A DNA stretch of 11,127 bases from Bacteroidota bacterium (GCA_003696875.1 RFHL01000852.1:1-11127), one strand, 5' to 3'. Shown: positions 1-7,744, numbered from the stretch's first letter. The notes: generated by a model not told the origin, from the sequence alone. A program made the numbers and translations.

Positions 1-394
1 AGTTGGGACAGAGGAGCAGCGTTTCCTCCGGCTGGGAGGAGGATTCCCGGGAGCCCGCGGCCGCATCGCCGCGCAGGCGGCGCGGGCCCCCTGGCAGGCT
101 GCCGGTTTCGGCCTCTTCCTTGGGGAGCAAAAAGGCCAGTCCCAGGTACACCAGGATGGTTACCCCGGCGCTCAGCCAGCCACTGATGACAAAGCCCAGG
201 CGGAAAATCGCCGGATTGACTTCGAAATAATCACCCAGACCGGCGCAGACGCCGGTGAGGCTCCCCCGCTTACGGACAAGACGGCCCTTACTGCCTCCAT
301 GCAGGAGGTTCCGGGCATGGTCTACAAAGCGCTGAAACGCATTGGGAGGCGTGGATCGTTTCTGAAGCTCGGTCATGGGAAAGGTGGAAGGCAT
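1..394 (-). CDS. PspC domain membrane protein (C-terminus cut by window edge)
   Basis: This is a partial reading frame on the minus strand that runs off the left edge without a stop, so at least 131 codons are visible. The PspC core begins around residue 40 from the start at 394, with the motif GSLTGVCAGLGDYFEVNPAI. It is followed by a hydrophobic segment (LGFVISGWLSAGVTILVY) and a short charged stretch (LPKEEAE), the usual order in PspC proteins. Family knowledge: PspC is a small inner-membrane protein of the phage-shock envelope stress response; in Bacteroidota such domains are common in membrane proteins of unknown detail. A Gly/Pro/Arg-rich low-complexity tail follows and then the sequence ends. 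The alternative start at 376 (MTELQKRS) is in frame and equally possible; no convincing ribosome site separates the two. The gene diverges from the threonine aldolase gene. The domain call is firm; the role of this copy is not known. Confidence 0.85.
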   Translation of the reverse strand, partial: MPSTFPMTELQKRSTPPNAFQRFVDHARNLLHGGSKGRLVRKRGSLTGVCAGLGDYFEVNPAIFRLGFVISGWLSAGVTILVYLGLAFLLPKEEAETGSLPGGPRRLRGDAAAGSRESSSQPEETLLLCPN

Positions 395-480
395 GGGCGG
401 ATCTTGAGGGGAAAGATAGGTTTTTTGGGCAAAGCCCGGGAAAACAGCCCTTCTAAAAGAGGCTTTTGCCTCAGAATAGG

Positions 481-514
481 TTGGAAGCAATTGGGAAAAT
501 CTCTGTTATTTTAG
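481..514 (+). promoter_or_regulatory. Possible Bacteroidota-type promoter for the aldolase gene
   Basis: TTG at 481-483 is followed after 23 bases by TATTTTAG at 507-514. The known Bacteroidota consensus is TTTG or TTG near -33 and TAnnTTTG near -7, so the -7 element matches except at one conserved base and the spacing is at the long end. It would place the RNA start near 520, about 35 bases before the aldolase ATG. The rest of the 160-base divergent gap (395-554) holds two short hairpin-like inverted repeats (GGGCAAAGCCC near 427 and GAGGCTTTTGCCTC near 453) without T-runs on the relevant strand. Confidence 0.3.
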
Positions 515-554
515 CAGCAGAAAGCCCTGTGTGATCTGCTTGATCTCTGCATTT

Positions 555-1592
555 ATGACCATCGATTTTCGCAGCGATACCCTCACCCAGCCCACGCCGG
601 CCATGCGCGAGGCCATGGCCCAGGCGCCAGTAGGCGACGATGTCTACGGAGAAGACCCCACCGTAAACGCCCTGGAGGAGGAGGTGGCGACCCTGTTTGG
701 GAAGGAGGCGGCAGTTTTCTGTCCTTCCGGCACAATGTGCAACCAGATCGCCATCCGCATTTCCACCCAACCTCAGGATGAGGTGATCTGTGACCGGCAG
801 GCGCACGTCTACCTCTACGAGGGCGGCGGGATCGCCGCCAATTCGCTGGCCTCGGTACGCCTGCTCGAAGGCGACCGCGGTCGCCTCACCGCCGCCCAGG
901 TGGCGGCGGCCATCAATCCCGACGACGTCCATTTTCCCGTGAGCCGGCTGGTTTGTCTGGAAAATACCGCCAACAAGGGCGGTGGCAGTTGCTATGACAT
1001 CGCCCAGATCGCGGCCATTCACGCGCTTTGCCGGGAGCGTGGCCTGCGGCTCCACCTCGACGGGGCCCGCCTGTTCAATGCCATCGTCGCGACGGGTACC
1101 GATCCCTCCGAGTTTGGGGCTCTCTTCGACACTCTCTCGGTTTGCCTGTCCAAAGGTCTGGGCGCCCCGGTCGGGTCGCTCCTGCTGGGAAGCCGGGCCG
1201 ACATCAAACAGGCCCGGCGGGTACGCAAGCTCTTTGGCGGAGGAATGCGGCAGGCCGGTATCCTGGCCGCCGCCGGGCGCTATGCCCTGGCGCATCACGT
1301 GGACCGGCTGGCGGAAGACCATGCGCGCGCCCGCGCGCTGGGGGATGCCCTGGCCAAGGCCAGTTGGGTAGGCGAGCTGTTGCCCGTCGAGACCAACATT
1401 GTGGTCTTCCGGCCCGATCCGGGTCAGGTCTCCAGCGAGAAGCTGGTGGCCTACCTGGCCGAGCAGGGGATCCGGGTTTCGACTTTTGGTCCGGGCTACC
1501 TGCGTATGGTCACACATCTCGACATCGACGATCTCATGTTGGAGCGGGCGGTGGAGGTGCTGCGGCGGGCAAGCTTCCCAGGGAAAGAATAG
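555..1592 (+). CDS. ltaE: Low-specificity L-threonine aldolase (PLP enzyme)
   Basis: This 345-residue cytosolic PLP enzyme should split L-threonine or L-allo-threonine into glycine and acetaldehyde, feeding glycine and one-carbon metabolism. Visible family marks, numbered from the ATG at 555, are: the N-terminal FRSDTLTQPTPAM; GDDVYGEDPTVNALE; His84 in HVYLYEGGG, which stacks on the PLP ring in characterised relatives; the LHLDGARLFNA segment carrying the Asp that binds the pyridine nitrogen; and Lys200 in CLSKGLGAPVGS, the Schiff-base lysine. The length is close to E. coli LtaE (333 residues). The usual ENTHN motif reads ENTAN here (Ala139), a notable change at a position often occupied by His. 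An in-frame GTG at 531 would add eight residues (MICLISAF) with no family support, so the ATG is preferred. The gene is 69 bases upstream of the haloperoxidase-like gene on the same strand. The enzyme call is confident; stereospecificity cannot be read from sequence. Confidence 0.93.
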   Translation: MTIDFRSDTLTQPTPAMREAMAQAPVGDDVYGEDPTVNALEEEVATLFGKEAAVFCPSGTMCNQIAIRISTQPQDEVICDRQAHVYLYEGGGIAANSLASVRLLEGDRGRLTAAQVAAAINPDDVHFPVSRLVCLENTANKGGGSCYDIAQIAAIHALCRERGLRLHLDGARLFNAIVATGTDPSEFGALFDTLSVCLSKGLGAPVGSLLLGSRADIKQARRVRKLFGGGMRQAGILAAAGRYALAHHVDRLAEDHARARALGDALAKASWVGELLPVETNIVVFRPDPGQVSSEKLVAYLAEQGIRVSTFGPGYLRMVTHLDIDDLMLERAVEVLRRASFPGKE

Positions 1593-1661
1593 GAAAGCTT
1601 TTTCGCCTTTGCGTAATTAATGTGCACATTTAGGCAACATTCTCTTCTTAGCTTCTTGATC

Positions 1662-3875
1662 ATGCGACCCTTGCTGCCTTTTTCCCGATGGCTCATGTTC
1701 CTGCTGTTATTCCTGCCCGAGGCGTTGCCCGCCCAGGGGACCTACTCGGTCGCCCGCCGCTGGAATGAGGCGCTGCTACAGGCCATCCGGGAAGACTTCG
1801 CCCGGCCCACGGTGCACGCCCGCAACCTGTTTCATACCAGTCTGGCCCTCTACGATGCCTGGGCGGTCTATGATCCGGTGGCTGACCCCTGGTTTTTGGG
1901 CAAAACCGTCGGAGACTATACCTGTCTCTTTGCCGGGGTGCCCGAGCCCGCCGACCGGCGGGCAGCCCAGGAGGAGGCAATGAGCTATGCCGCCTTCCGC
2001 TTACTCACGCATCGCTTCCAGGATTCGCCAGGGGGAGACACCACCCTAAATCGCTTTCAGGCCCTGATGGATAGCCTGGGCTATGATCGGTCGGTGACTT
2101 CGGCCGACTATACCACTGGGTATCCGGCGGCCCTCGGCAATTACCTGGGACAGGAACTGATCCGCTTTGGCCTCCAGGATGGCGCCAACGAAGCCTCTGA
2201 ATACGGCAACCGGGCCTATTTTCCGGTTAATGTTCCGCTGGTGCCCACGCAACCCGGTAACCCGGGCCTGTTTTTCCCCAATCGCTGGCAACCGCTTTCT
2301 TTCGACCTCTTTATCGATCAGAGTGGCAACCCCATTCCCGGATTTACGCCCCCTTTTTTGAGCCCGGAGTGGGGCCATGTGGTGCCTTTTTCGCTCCAGG
2401 AGTCGGACAAAACCGTCTATCGCCGCAACGGCTTTGACTATCCTGTCTATCACGATCCGGGCCCACCACCCTACATCGAGCCCAATACGGCCGGGGGCGC
2501 AACCGAATGGTATAAATGGAATTTTGCCTTAGTGGCGGTGTGGGGCGCACACCTGGACCCTGGTGACAGCGTGCGTTGGGACATCTCTCCGGCCAGCAAG
2601 GGCGGGCTCAGCGATTATCCGCAGGATGTCTCAGCTTACCCCGACTTCTACAATTTGTTGGAAGGAGGCACCCCGAGCCCTGGCTATGAAATTAATCCAC
2701 ACACCGGCCAGCCCTACGAACCGCAGTATAAGCTGCGGGGAGACTATGCCCGGGTGTTGGCTGAGTTCTGGGCCGATGGCCCCGACTCGGAGACGCCGCC
2801 GGGGCACTGGTTTTACATCCTCAACCACGTAAGTGATCACCCCTTGCTGGAAAAAAGGATTGGGGGCGAAGGCCCGGTCGTGGACGACCTGGCCTGGGAT
2901 GTGCAGGCCTATTTTGCGCTGGGAGGAGCCATGCACGATGCCGCCATCAGCGCCTGGGGGATCAAGGGCTGGTACGACTATGTACGCCCCATCTCGGCCA
3001 TCCGCTGGATGGCCGGGCGGGGACAGTCCTCGGATCCCAACCTGCCCAATTATGCGGCGGATGGTATTCCGCTGATTCCCGGATTCATCGAGCTCGTGAT
3101 GCCCGGCGATAGCCTCGCCGGCCCGGATGAGGCGCACCTCCACAAGATCAAGCTCTATTCCTGGCGTGGACCCGACTTCATCGACGACCCTAAGGTTGAC
3201 ATGGCCGGGGTGGGATGGATATTGGCCGAGAACTGGTGGCCCTACCAGCGGCCGACCTTTATCACCCCGCCTTTTGCGGGCTATGTGTCCGGCCACTCCA
3301 CCTACTCCCGGGCGGCGGCTGAGGTCCTTACCAAGCTCACGGGAGATCCCTTCTTTCCCGGTGGGATGAGCGACTTCCGGGCTCCCAAAAATGAATTTTT
3401 GGTGTTTGAAGAAGGCCCTAGTGAAGACATCATCCTGCAGTGGGCGACCTACCGGGATGCCTCGGATCAGACCAGCCTCTCCCGCCTTTGGGGCGGTATT
3501 CATCCCCCAGCCGATGATATTCCGGGGCGATTGATTGGAGAGGCAATCGGCCTGGAAGCCTATGCCGAAGCGGAAGCCCACTTCCGGGGGCGGACGGCGA
3601 CCGGCGCTTTGGTCCCCACCCTGAAGGTGTACCCAAACCCTGCTACCCCCCAAAGCGGCCTGACGCTGGAATTTGTGCGCCGTACCACCGGTACGGCCGA
3701 GTGTGTGCTGCTGGATCTTTCCGGGCGAGAAGTATTTCGCCAGACAGTGGCTCTGGCCGAAGGCCTGGTTTATGTGACGTGTCCCACTGAGGGATTGGCA
3801 CCTGGCTTGTATCAGTTGCGGCTGAAAGATGAGCTGGGAACCCGGACCTTCAGGGTGCAAATCATCCCCTGGTGA
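1662..3875 (+). CDS. Secreted PAP2/vanadium-dependent haloperoxidase-type protein with T9SS sorting domain
   Basis: The product has 737 residues. It opens with a Sec signal peptide (MRPLLPFSRW, a Leu-rich core, cleavage probably near LPAQG). The all-helical body carries the complete acid-phosphatase/vanadium-haloperoxidase site: K435-x6-R442-P443 in KGWYDYVRP, S543-G544-H545 in YVSGHSTYS, and S607-R608-x5-H614 in SRLWGGIHPPADD. Family knowledge: these residues bind phosphate or vanadate, and the central His is the catalytic base or nucleophile. Residues 654-737, beginning LKVYPNPATP, form a type A T9SS C-terminal domain, so the enzyme should cross the outer membrane and be displayed or released. 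The in-frame ATG at 1620 would put 14 residues before the signal peptide and is rejected. Bacteroidota proteins of this form are usually annotated as vanadium-dependent haloperoxidases, but phosphatase activity is also possible. The long gap between the signal peptide and the KxxxxxxRP motif is typical of the larger haloperoxidase branch. Confidence 0.9.
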   Translation: MRPLLPFSRWLMFLLLFLPEALPAQGTYSVARRWNEALLQAIREDFARPTVHARNLFHTSLALYDAWAVYDPVADPWFLGKTVGDYTCLFAGVPEPADRRAAQEEAMSYAAFRLLTHRFQDSPGGDTTLNRFQALMDSLGYDRSVTSADYTTGYPAALGNYLGQELIRFGLQDGANEASEYGNRAYFPVNVPLVPTQPGNPGLFFPNRWQPLSFDLFIDQSGNPIPGFTPPFLSPEWGHVVPFSLQESDKTVYRRNGFDYPVYHDPGPPPYIEPNTAGGATEWYKWNFALVAVWGAHLDPGDSVRWDISPASKGGLSDYPQDVSAYPDFYNLLEGGTPSPGYEINPHTGQPYEPQYKLRGDYARVLAEFWADGPDSETPPGHWFYILNHVSDHPLLEKRIGGEGPVVDDLAWDVQAYFALGGAMHDAAISAWGIKGWYDYVRPISAIRWMAGRGQSSDPNLPNYAADGIPLIPGFIELVMPGDSLAGPDEAHLHKIKLYSWRGPDFIDDPKVDMAGVGWILAENWWPYQRPTFITPPFAGYVSGHSTYSRAAAEVLTKLTGDPFFPGGMSDFRAPKNEFLVFEEGPSEDIILQWATYRDASDQTSLSRLWGGIHPPADDIPGRLIGEAIGLEAYAEAEAHFRGRTATGALVPTLKVYPNPATPQSGLTLEFVRRTTGTAECVLLDLSGREVFRQTVALAEGLVYVTCPTEGLAPGLYQLRLKDELGTRTFRVQIIPW

Positions 3876-3887
3876 AGGTGCCCACGG

Positions 3888-6059
3888 TTAGTTGAGCCAA
3901 TAGGACAGCTTGGCTACCAGGGCGCGGTTGCGGGTGAGGCCGAGCTCCGGGGCGTAGTTGTCAGTATAGACAATGAACAGGTCTGAGACCGGTGCGTAGC
4001 GCCACTGCAAGCGCACGTTCACATTCAGGTTGTCGATCTGATTGTTGTACTGCACAAAGGTGGTAAGGAAGAGGGCATCGGTAAAAGTCACATCCAGGCG
4101 TGGGCCAATGAGCAGCAGATGGGTGGTACCACTGGGAAACATCAGCCGGTTGTACGTAGCGACCAGAGCGAGGCTCCCATAGGGTTGCCAGCGGTAGTTG
4201 GCTGCCATATCCAGGGCCAGGCGCTCGCCATGGAAAAAGCCTCCGTAGCGGGCCCCCAGTTCGTAATTGAATAGCTTGCGGGCATCGGACTCAAAACCGG
4301 TGGCTCCTTCCCACCAGGTATAGACGCTTCCGGTAGGTAAGGTGTCGCCGCCAGCATTGGTCGGGTCAAATGGGGCGAGCAGCCGCACGTAGCCCCGCTC
4401 CAGCTCGGCAAAGGCCGAGCTGCGGTTCAGCCATTCGATGGCATAGACGATCTGCGCTTCCCGGTCGCTGAGTTGCCCGGCCTCATCGAATAGGTAGCTG
4501 GCCTCCACCCGGGGGCCGTGGTTGGCGATCTTGCCTCCGGGGAAGAAGCGGTAGCCGGCTTCGCCGGCAAATTCGTAGATGCCCGTACGTCGCACAAAGC
4601 CGGCATCGGCCCGGTAGTCGCTGCCCACATGGCTATGGGCAAAGGCCACGGAGGTCTGCTGCGTCGCATATTCCAGGCTCGCCCCCCAGGCCTGGCTGTT
4701 TTTGGCCCGGGTGTCGGGCCGGAACCCCTGATGGTAAAAAAACTTGCCGTTCCAGCGGTTGTCGGCGCTGGCAAGGTTGTAGTCCACCCCCACCACCCGG
4801 TTGTAGCGGTCGGGCCGGTCCAGACTGTCGGTGGGCAGGCCCGTCAAGTTTTTGTTGACCAGAAACATACCGGCATTGGAGCGGGCAAAGACCTTGCGTT
4901 GCAAGGAGGCCACCGTGAAGTTGGCGGCGGATAGGGCATCCGTAGCGCCGGTCTGCATGTTGAGCAGACCCAGGCGCCAGTTGCGGTCCAGGTTGCCACT
5001 CAGGCGCGCCCCGGCGCGCACGGGGGCATCGAGGCCGATGCGGCGGGAGAAAAAGGGGCGAATGCTGAAGGTGCCATAGTTGGCAAAGAGGTCGTTGTTC
5101 TCCAGGAAAAAACGCCGCCGCTCCGGGAAAAAGAGCTCGAAACGGTCGAGGTTTGTCACCTGCCGGTCCACTTCTACTTGTGAAAAGTCGGGGTTGACCG
5201 TCAGGTCCAGGTTGAGGGTGGGGGTGAGGCCCATTTTGGCGTCTATCCCAGCCGCAAAGCCGGTTTGGGCGGCTTCCTTATGCTCGTAGTCCTGCGAAAC
5301 CCGGGCTGTTCCGTAGGGGATAAAGGAAACAAAAGTGCGGTTGCGGGGGGGAGGCTGGTCCCAGACCAGGGTGCCGGTATAGGCCAGGCTGGCCGTAGGA
5401 AACTGCCTCGGTACCGGGGCCCAGGCCGATTTTTCGTTTCGCTTCAGGTCCAGCCGGCTGAAGTTGATGCCCCATTCGGTGACGCCTTCCTGATAGCGGA
5501 TGCTTTTAAAAGGGATAGCCATCTCCATAACCCAGCGATCATCATGGTTGACCACCGCCGAGCGCCACTTGCAATCCCAGTCGAGATTGACGGAGCCGCC
5601 GTTGGATTGCAGCCCATCCCACTGGGCCCCTGCCGCCGACAGCCCGAAGGAAAACCCATTAGTCTGGTCGTTGTAGGTGTCCATGAAGAGGAGAAAGTTG
5701 TCGTTGCGACCAAAAGTGAAGTCCCGGCGCAGCGATTCGACTGGCCGGGCCCCAGGCACGGTGTCATGAAAAATGATGCCCAGATAGAGAAACCGGTCGT
5801 TATAGGTGAGCATCACCTCGGAGGGGCTGCTGGCAAAGCCGGTATCAATAGGCAGCACTCGGGTGAAATCTGTCGCCCGCTCGGCGGTCTGCCAGGGACC
5901 TTCGTCCAGGACCCCATCAATCCGGAGCATCTCATCCGTTTTCCGGATGTGGATGCGGTAGCCGGCACGGTTGGGGGTGGCGGATTGGGGCCAGGCCTGG
6001 GCGATGAGCCCCAGAAAAAGCCAGCCCAGCAAAGAGGTGCGTAGCGAGAAGAAGGACAT
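3888..6059 (-). CDS. DUF5916 family protein with N-terminal CBM9-like domain, probably outer-membrane
   Basis: The product has 723 residues. It starts with a signal peptide (MSFFSLRTSLLGWLFLGLIA, cleavage probably near WPQS). Residues of about 40-240 resemble the carbohydrate-binding family 9-like domain: IDGVLDEGPWQTAERATDF near the start, a LTYNDRFLYLGIIFHD strand pair, then FLLFMDTYNDQTNGFSF and MEMAIPFKSIRY. From about residue 280 onward it matches DUF5916, whose hallmark VNPDFSQVEVDRQVTNLDRF followed by ELFFPERRRFFLENNDLF is fully present. The remaining C-terminal part is a series of alternating polar/hydrophobic strands rich in aromatic residues, ending KLSYWLN, consistent with an outer-membrane beta-barrel. 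The substrate and reaction of the family are unknown to me; it often carries generic hydrolase or carbohydrate-binding labels from the N-terminal domain. It is convergent with the haloperoxidase gene, with only 12 bases between stop codons, so their transcripts probably overlap. Confidence 0.88.
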   Translation of the reverse strand: MSFFSLRTSLLGWLFLGLIAQAWPQSATPNRAGYRIHIRKTDEMLRIDGVLDEGPWQTAERATDFTRVLPIDTGFASSPSEVMLTYNDRFLYLGIIFHDTVPGARPVESLRRDFTFGRNDNFLLFMDTYNDQTNGFSFGLSAAGAQWDGLQSNGGSVNLDWDCKWRSAVVNHDDRWVMEMAIPFKSIRYQEGVTEWGINFSRLDLKRNEKSAWAPVPRQFPTASLAYTGTLVWDQPPPRNRTFVSFIPYGTARVSQDYEHKEAAQTGFAAGIDAKMGLTPTLNLDLTVNPDFSQVEVDRQVTNLDRFELFFPERRRFFLENNDLFANYGTFSIRPFFSRRIGLDAPVRAGARLSGNLDRNWRLGLLNMQTGATDALSAANFTVASLQRKVFARSNAGMFLVNKNLTGLPTDSLDRPDRYNRVVGVDYNLASADNRWNGKFFYHQGFRPDTRAKNSQAWGASLEYATQQTSVAFAHSHVGSDYRADAGFVRRTGIYEFAGEAGYRFFPGGKIANHGPRVEASYLFDEAGQLSDREAQIVYAIEWLNRSSAFAELERGYVRLLAPFDPTNAGGDTLPTGSVYTWWEGATGFESDARKLFNYELGARYGGFFHGERLALDMAANYRWQPYGSLALVATYNRLMFPSGTTHLLLIGPRLDVTFTDALFLTTFVQYNNQIDNLNVNVRLQWRYAPVSDLFIVYTDNYAPELGLTRNRALVAKLSYWLN

Positions 6060-6123
6060 GGTGGGGAAGGTAGTAGCGCATGGTCAGGGGAAAATACCCC
6101 GGCTTTGGCCACTTCCCCAACAT

Positions 6124-6155
6124 CAAAAGTCACTTTGGTCTTACTTTTTCAAAAA
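6124..6155 (-). promoter_or_regulatory. Possible promoter for the DUF5916 gene
   Basis: Read on the minus strand, TTTTTG (6150-6155) is followed after 18 bases by GACTTTTG (6124-6131), which matches the Bacteroidota -33 TTTG and -7 TAnnTTTG boxes except for the first base of the -7 box. The implied leader would be about 55-60 bases. It lies in the 105-base gap after the metalloprotease stop codon, so the DUF5916 gene need not depend on the protease operon. A second, weaker arrangement (TTG, 21 bases, TATTTTCC) sits closer to the start codon. Confidence 0.3.
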
Positions 6156-6164
6156 TCATTCCTC

Positions 6165-6920
6165 CTAGCCATTGGGAACAGACAGCTGCAGGCCGGGAGT
6201 CAACCGTTGGTAATCGCCGATTTCCTCCCGGTTGGCCTGGTAGAGGCGGGGCCACTGGTTGGCGGCGCCGTAGTAGCGGGCGGCAATCCAGCCCAAGCTG
6301 TCGCCTGGCCGCACCAGATAGTGCGGCGAGGGAGCAACGGAAAAAGTCTCCCCGAATAAAGCCCCCAGATCGGCGGCGATCTGCTCGCCGTGGCGCAGTC
6401 GCAGATCGGCTTCTTCCTCGCCCTCCCGCAGGTAGTGTCCCATGAGGGAGTGGTCGGTAAATATTCCCGGCGCTCCGGGCGCCGCCCGGTTCGGGATTGC
6501 AGGGTCGCGATATTCGTCCCTTAGCCCCAGCACATGACCCAACTCGTGCGCCCGGTGGATCGGCGGGGCTTCCAGAAACCAATGGGTAGGTTCGTCGGCC
6601 CCTGCTTTCGGATGCAGACAGACCGAGACATGGCTGTCAGCTGCGGCCGAAACCCACCGCAGGCCCATGCGGAGGGCATAGGTCTGCCCCTGAGGGTCGG
6701 TCAAGACAAAGCGCTGATCAAAATAGCGGGAAAAGGCCGTCTCGGCTTGTGTGCGGACGATCTGGCAGGCGCCCTTTCCAACCCCGCCCTCTGGCCGTAG
6801 ATGGATCCGTATCTCAATGTCTACGGAACTGCTCCCTTTTCGTGCCGCATAGGCTGAGGTCCAGGCGTAGGGGCCTTCCTCATAGGATTTTTTCCATTCC
6901 AGGGGCGGAGGCGCAGGCAT
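6165..6920 (-). CDS. Metzincin-like zinc metalloprotease with C-terminal LysM domain
   Basis: The product has 251 residues and no signal peptide or membrane segment. The zinc site is explicit: His125-Glu126-Leu-Gly-His129-x2-Gly132-x2-Asp135 (HELGHVLGLRDEY), with Asp as the likely third ligand, as in the snapalysin-like HExxHxxGxxD arrangement. Met160 in FTDHSLMGHY is placed like a metzincin Met-turn, and a helix (HGEQIAADLGALFG) follows. Residues of about 199-251 form a LysM domain (YLVRPGDSLGWIAARYYGAA, then NQWPRLYQANREEIGDYQRL and TPGLQLSVP). The W-P-x-L-Y-x-A-N wording is that of the LysM type found in phage-tail, baseplate and contractile-injection proteins as well as in cell-wall binders. 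The first 110 residues are predicted beta-rich and are not recognised. The gene starts 11 bases after the caspase-like gene stops, so the two are almost certainly cotranscribed. The substrate is unknown. The protease fold is inferred from motifs; a catalytic role is likely because all ligands are intact. Confidence 0.8.
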   Translation of the reverse strand: MPAPPPLEWKKSYEEGPYAWTSAYAARKGSSSVDIEIRIHLRPEGGVGKGACQIVRTQAETAFSRYFDQRFVLTDPQGQTYALRMGLRWVSAAADSHVSVCLHPKAGADEPTHWFLEAPPIHRAHELGHVLGLRDEYRDPAIPNRAAPGAPGIFTDHSLMGHYLREGEEEADLRLRHGEQIAADLGALFGETFSVAPSPHYLVRPGDSLGWIAARYYGAANQWPRLYQANREEIGDYQRLTPGLQLSVPNG

Positions 6921-6931
6921 GAAGGGGATGC

Positions 6932-7744
6932 TTAGGGGCGAGTGTCAAACGTACCTCTTGGGCTGAGGCGCAGTACCCGATCCCGGAGGTTATCGACGTA
7001 AAAAGGAACCTGTCTGGCGTCGTTTTCATGGGCCATCTGGGCCGTTTCGCGGCTGGCCATGCCCAGGATGCGGGGCCAGGAGCAGGCTGACTCTGGCCCG
7101 GACAGGTGGTAATTCATGGACCGGCGCAGCGCGTAAGTGAATAGCCCCCCAATCCGGGGATCGCCATAGGCATACTGGTCCGAACTGGACTGGACCATGA
7201 GGTCGCCGCGGGTCTCCAGAAACAGGCGGCGATAATTCTCGGCTCGGCCACGCATGGGAGCCATCCGCATCGCAAAAGGGCGCTGGGTGGAGTAGGCGCA
7301 GCAATCATAGAAGGTCAGCAGCAAGCCAGGTTGGCGGGAAAGCAGCTCATGATGCACCCGGTCGATGGCAAAATTATAGCTGCCCAGGCGGAAGGTGGCA
7401 GCATCGCCGGCTTTACGGTCTGCGGCTACGCCATGACCGGAATAATAAAACCAAATGACGTCGTCCGGACCGCACTCCAGGTTGCGGATGGCCTCAATCA
7501 GCACATAGGCAGCGAGGGTTTCCTGCGGGTAATAGTAGGGGACCAGTTCCAGGCCGGTGGCATCGGCCACTTCTTGGCCCAGGGCCTGGAGGTGAAGAAA
7601 ATCCTTGTCTGAACCAATCACGGTATCCCGCAAGTCAGCGATGGCAAAAAAGAAAAGGCGGCCCGCGTCCTGACCCTTGGCCGGTGGGGCAAAGAATAGG
7701 AGAATAGCGAGGGCGTAAAGGGAGGTGCGGAAAAAGGTAGGCAT
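6932..7744 (-). CDS. Exported caspase-like cysteine protease (peptidase C14 family)
   Basis: The product has 270 residues. A Sec signal peptide opens it (MPTFFRTSLY followed by ALAILLFFAP, cleavage probably near AKGQ), so the protein should be periplasmic or outer-membrane associated. It is essentially a stand-alone caspase-like domain. A first strand (LFFFAIADLRDT) is followed by a DVIWFYYSGHG strand with catalytic His104. Next comes LLLTFYDCCAYS, in which Asp147-x-Cys149 gives the usual D-x-C and the nucleophile. Later come MVQSSSDQYAYGD and GGLFTYALRRSM, and near the end a RQVPFYVDNLRD segment; all are in the order seen in bacterial C14 proteins. No CHAT, TPR, WD40 or NTPase domain is attached. 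The in-frame ATG at 7792 would add 16 residues before the signal peptide, across a ten-A run, and is not favoured. The gene is the first of a two-gene unit with the LysM metalloprotease and diverges from the sigma-factor gene. The family call is strong; cleavage specificity (caspase Asp or metacaspase Arg/Lys) cannot be read. Confidence 0.87.
   Translation of the reverse strand: MPTFFRTSLYALAILLFFAPPAKGQDAGRLFFFAIADLRDTVIGSDKDFLHLQALGQEVADATGLELVPYYYPQETLAAYVLIEAIRNLECGPDDVIWFYYSGHGVAADRKAGDAATFRLGSYNFAIDRVHHELLSRQPGLLLTFYDCCAYSTQRPFAMRMAPMRGRAENYRRLFLETRGDLMVQSSSDQYAYGDPRIGGLFTYALRRSMNYHLSGPESACSWPRILGMASRETAQMAHENDARQVPFYVDNLRDRVLRLSPRGTFDTRP

Noticed and set aside
427..466. Two small hairpins (GGGCAAAGCCC and GAGGCTTTTGCCTC) in the PspC/aldolase gap
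   Set aside because: Neither is followed by a T-run in a direction where a gene ends; the gap is between divergent genes, so no terminator is expected.
471..1517. Long minus-strand open frame (348 codons) opposite the aldolase gene
   Set aside because: It is an antisense shadow of a firmly identified GC-rich gene; its translation has no recognisable domain and is rich in Gly, Arg and Gln as expected from the reverse of coding DNA.
2631..3860. Long minus-strand open frame (409 codons) opposite the haloperoxidase gene
   Set aside because: It is opposite a gene with complete catalytic motifs and a T9SS tail; no domain, signal peptide or plausible start context.
5265..6044. Plus-strand open frame (259 codons) opposite the DUF5916 gene
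   Set aside because: Antisense shadow; the minus-strand frame carries a signal peptide and family hallmarks, the plus-strand frame has none.
6130..6165. Short minus-strand ORF with a GGAGG-like site (MIFEKVRPK)
   Set aside because: Only nine codons, with no conservation evidence; the purine-rich site overlaps the metalloprotease stop region and Bacteroidota rarely rely on such sites.
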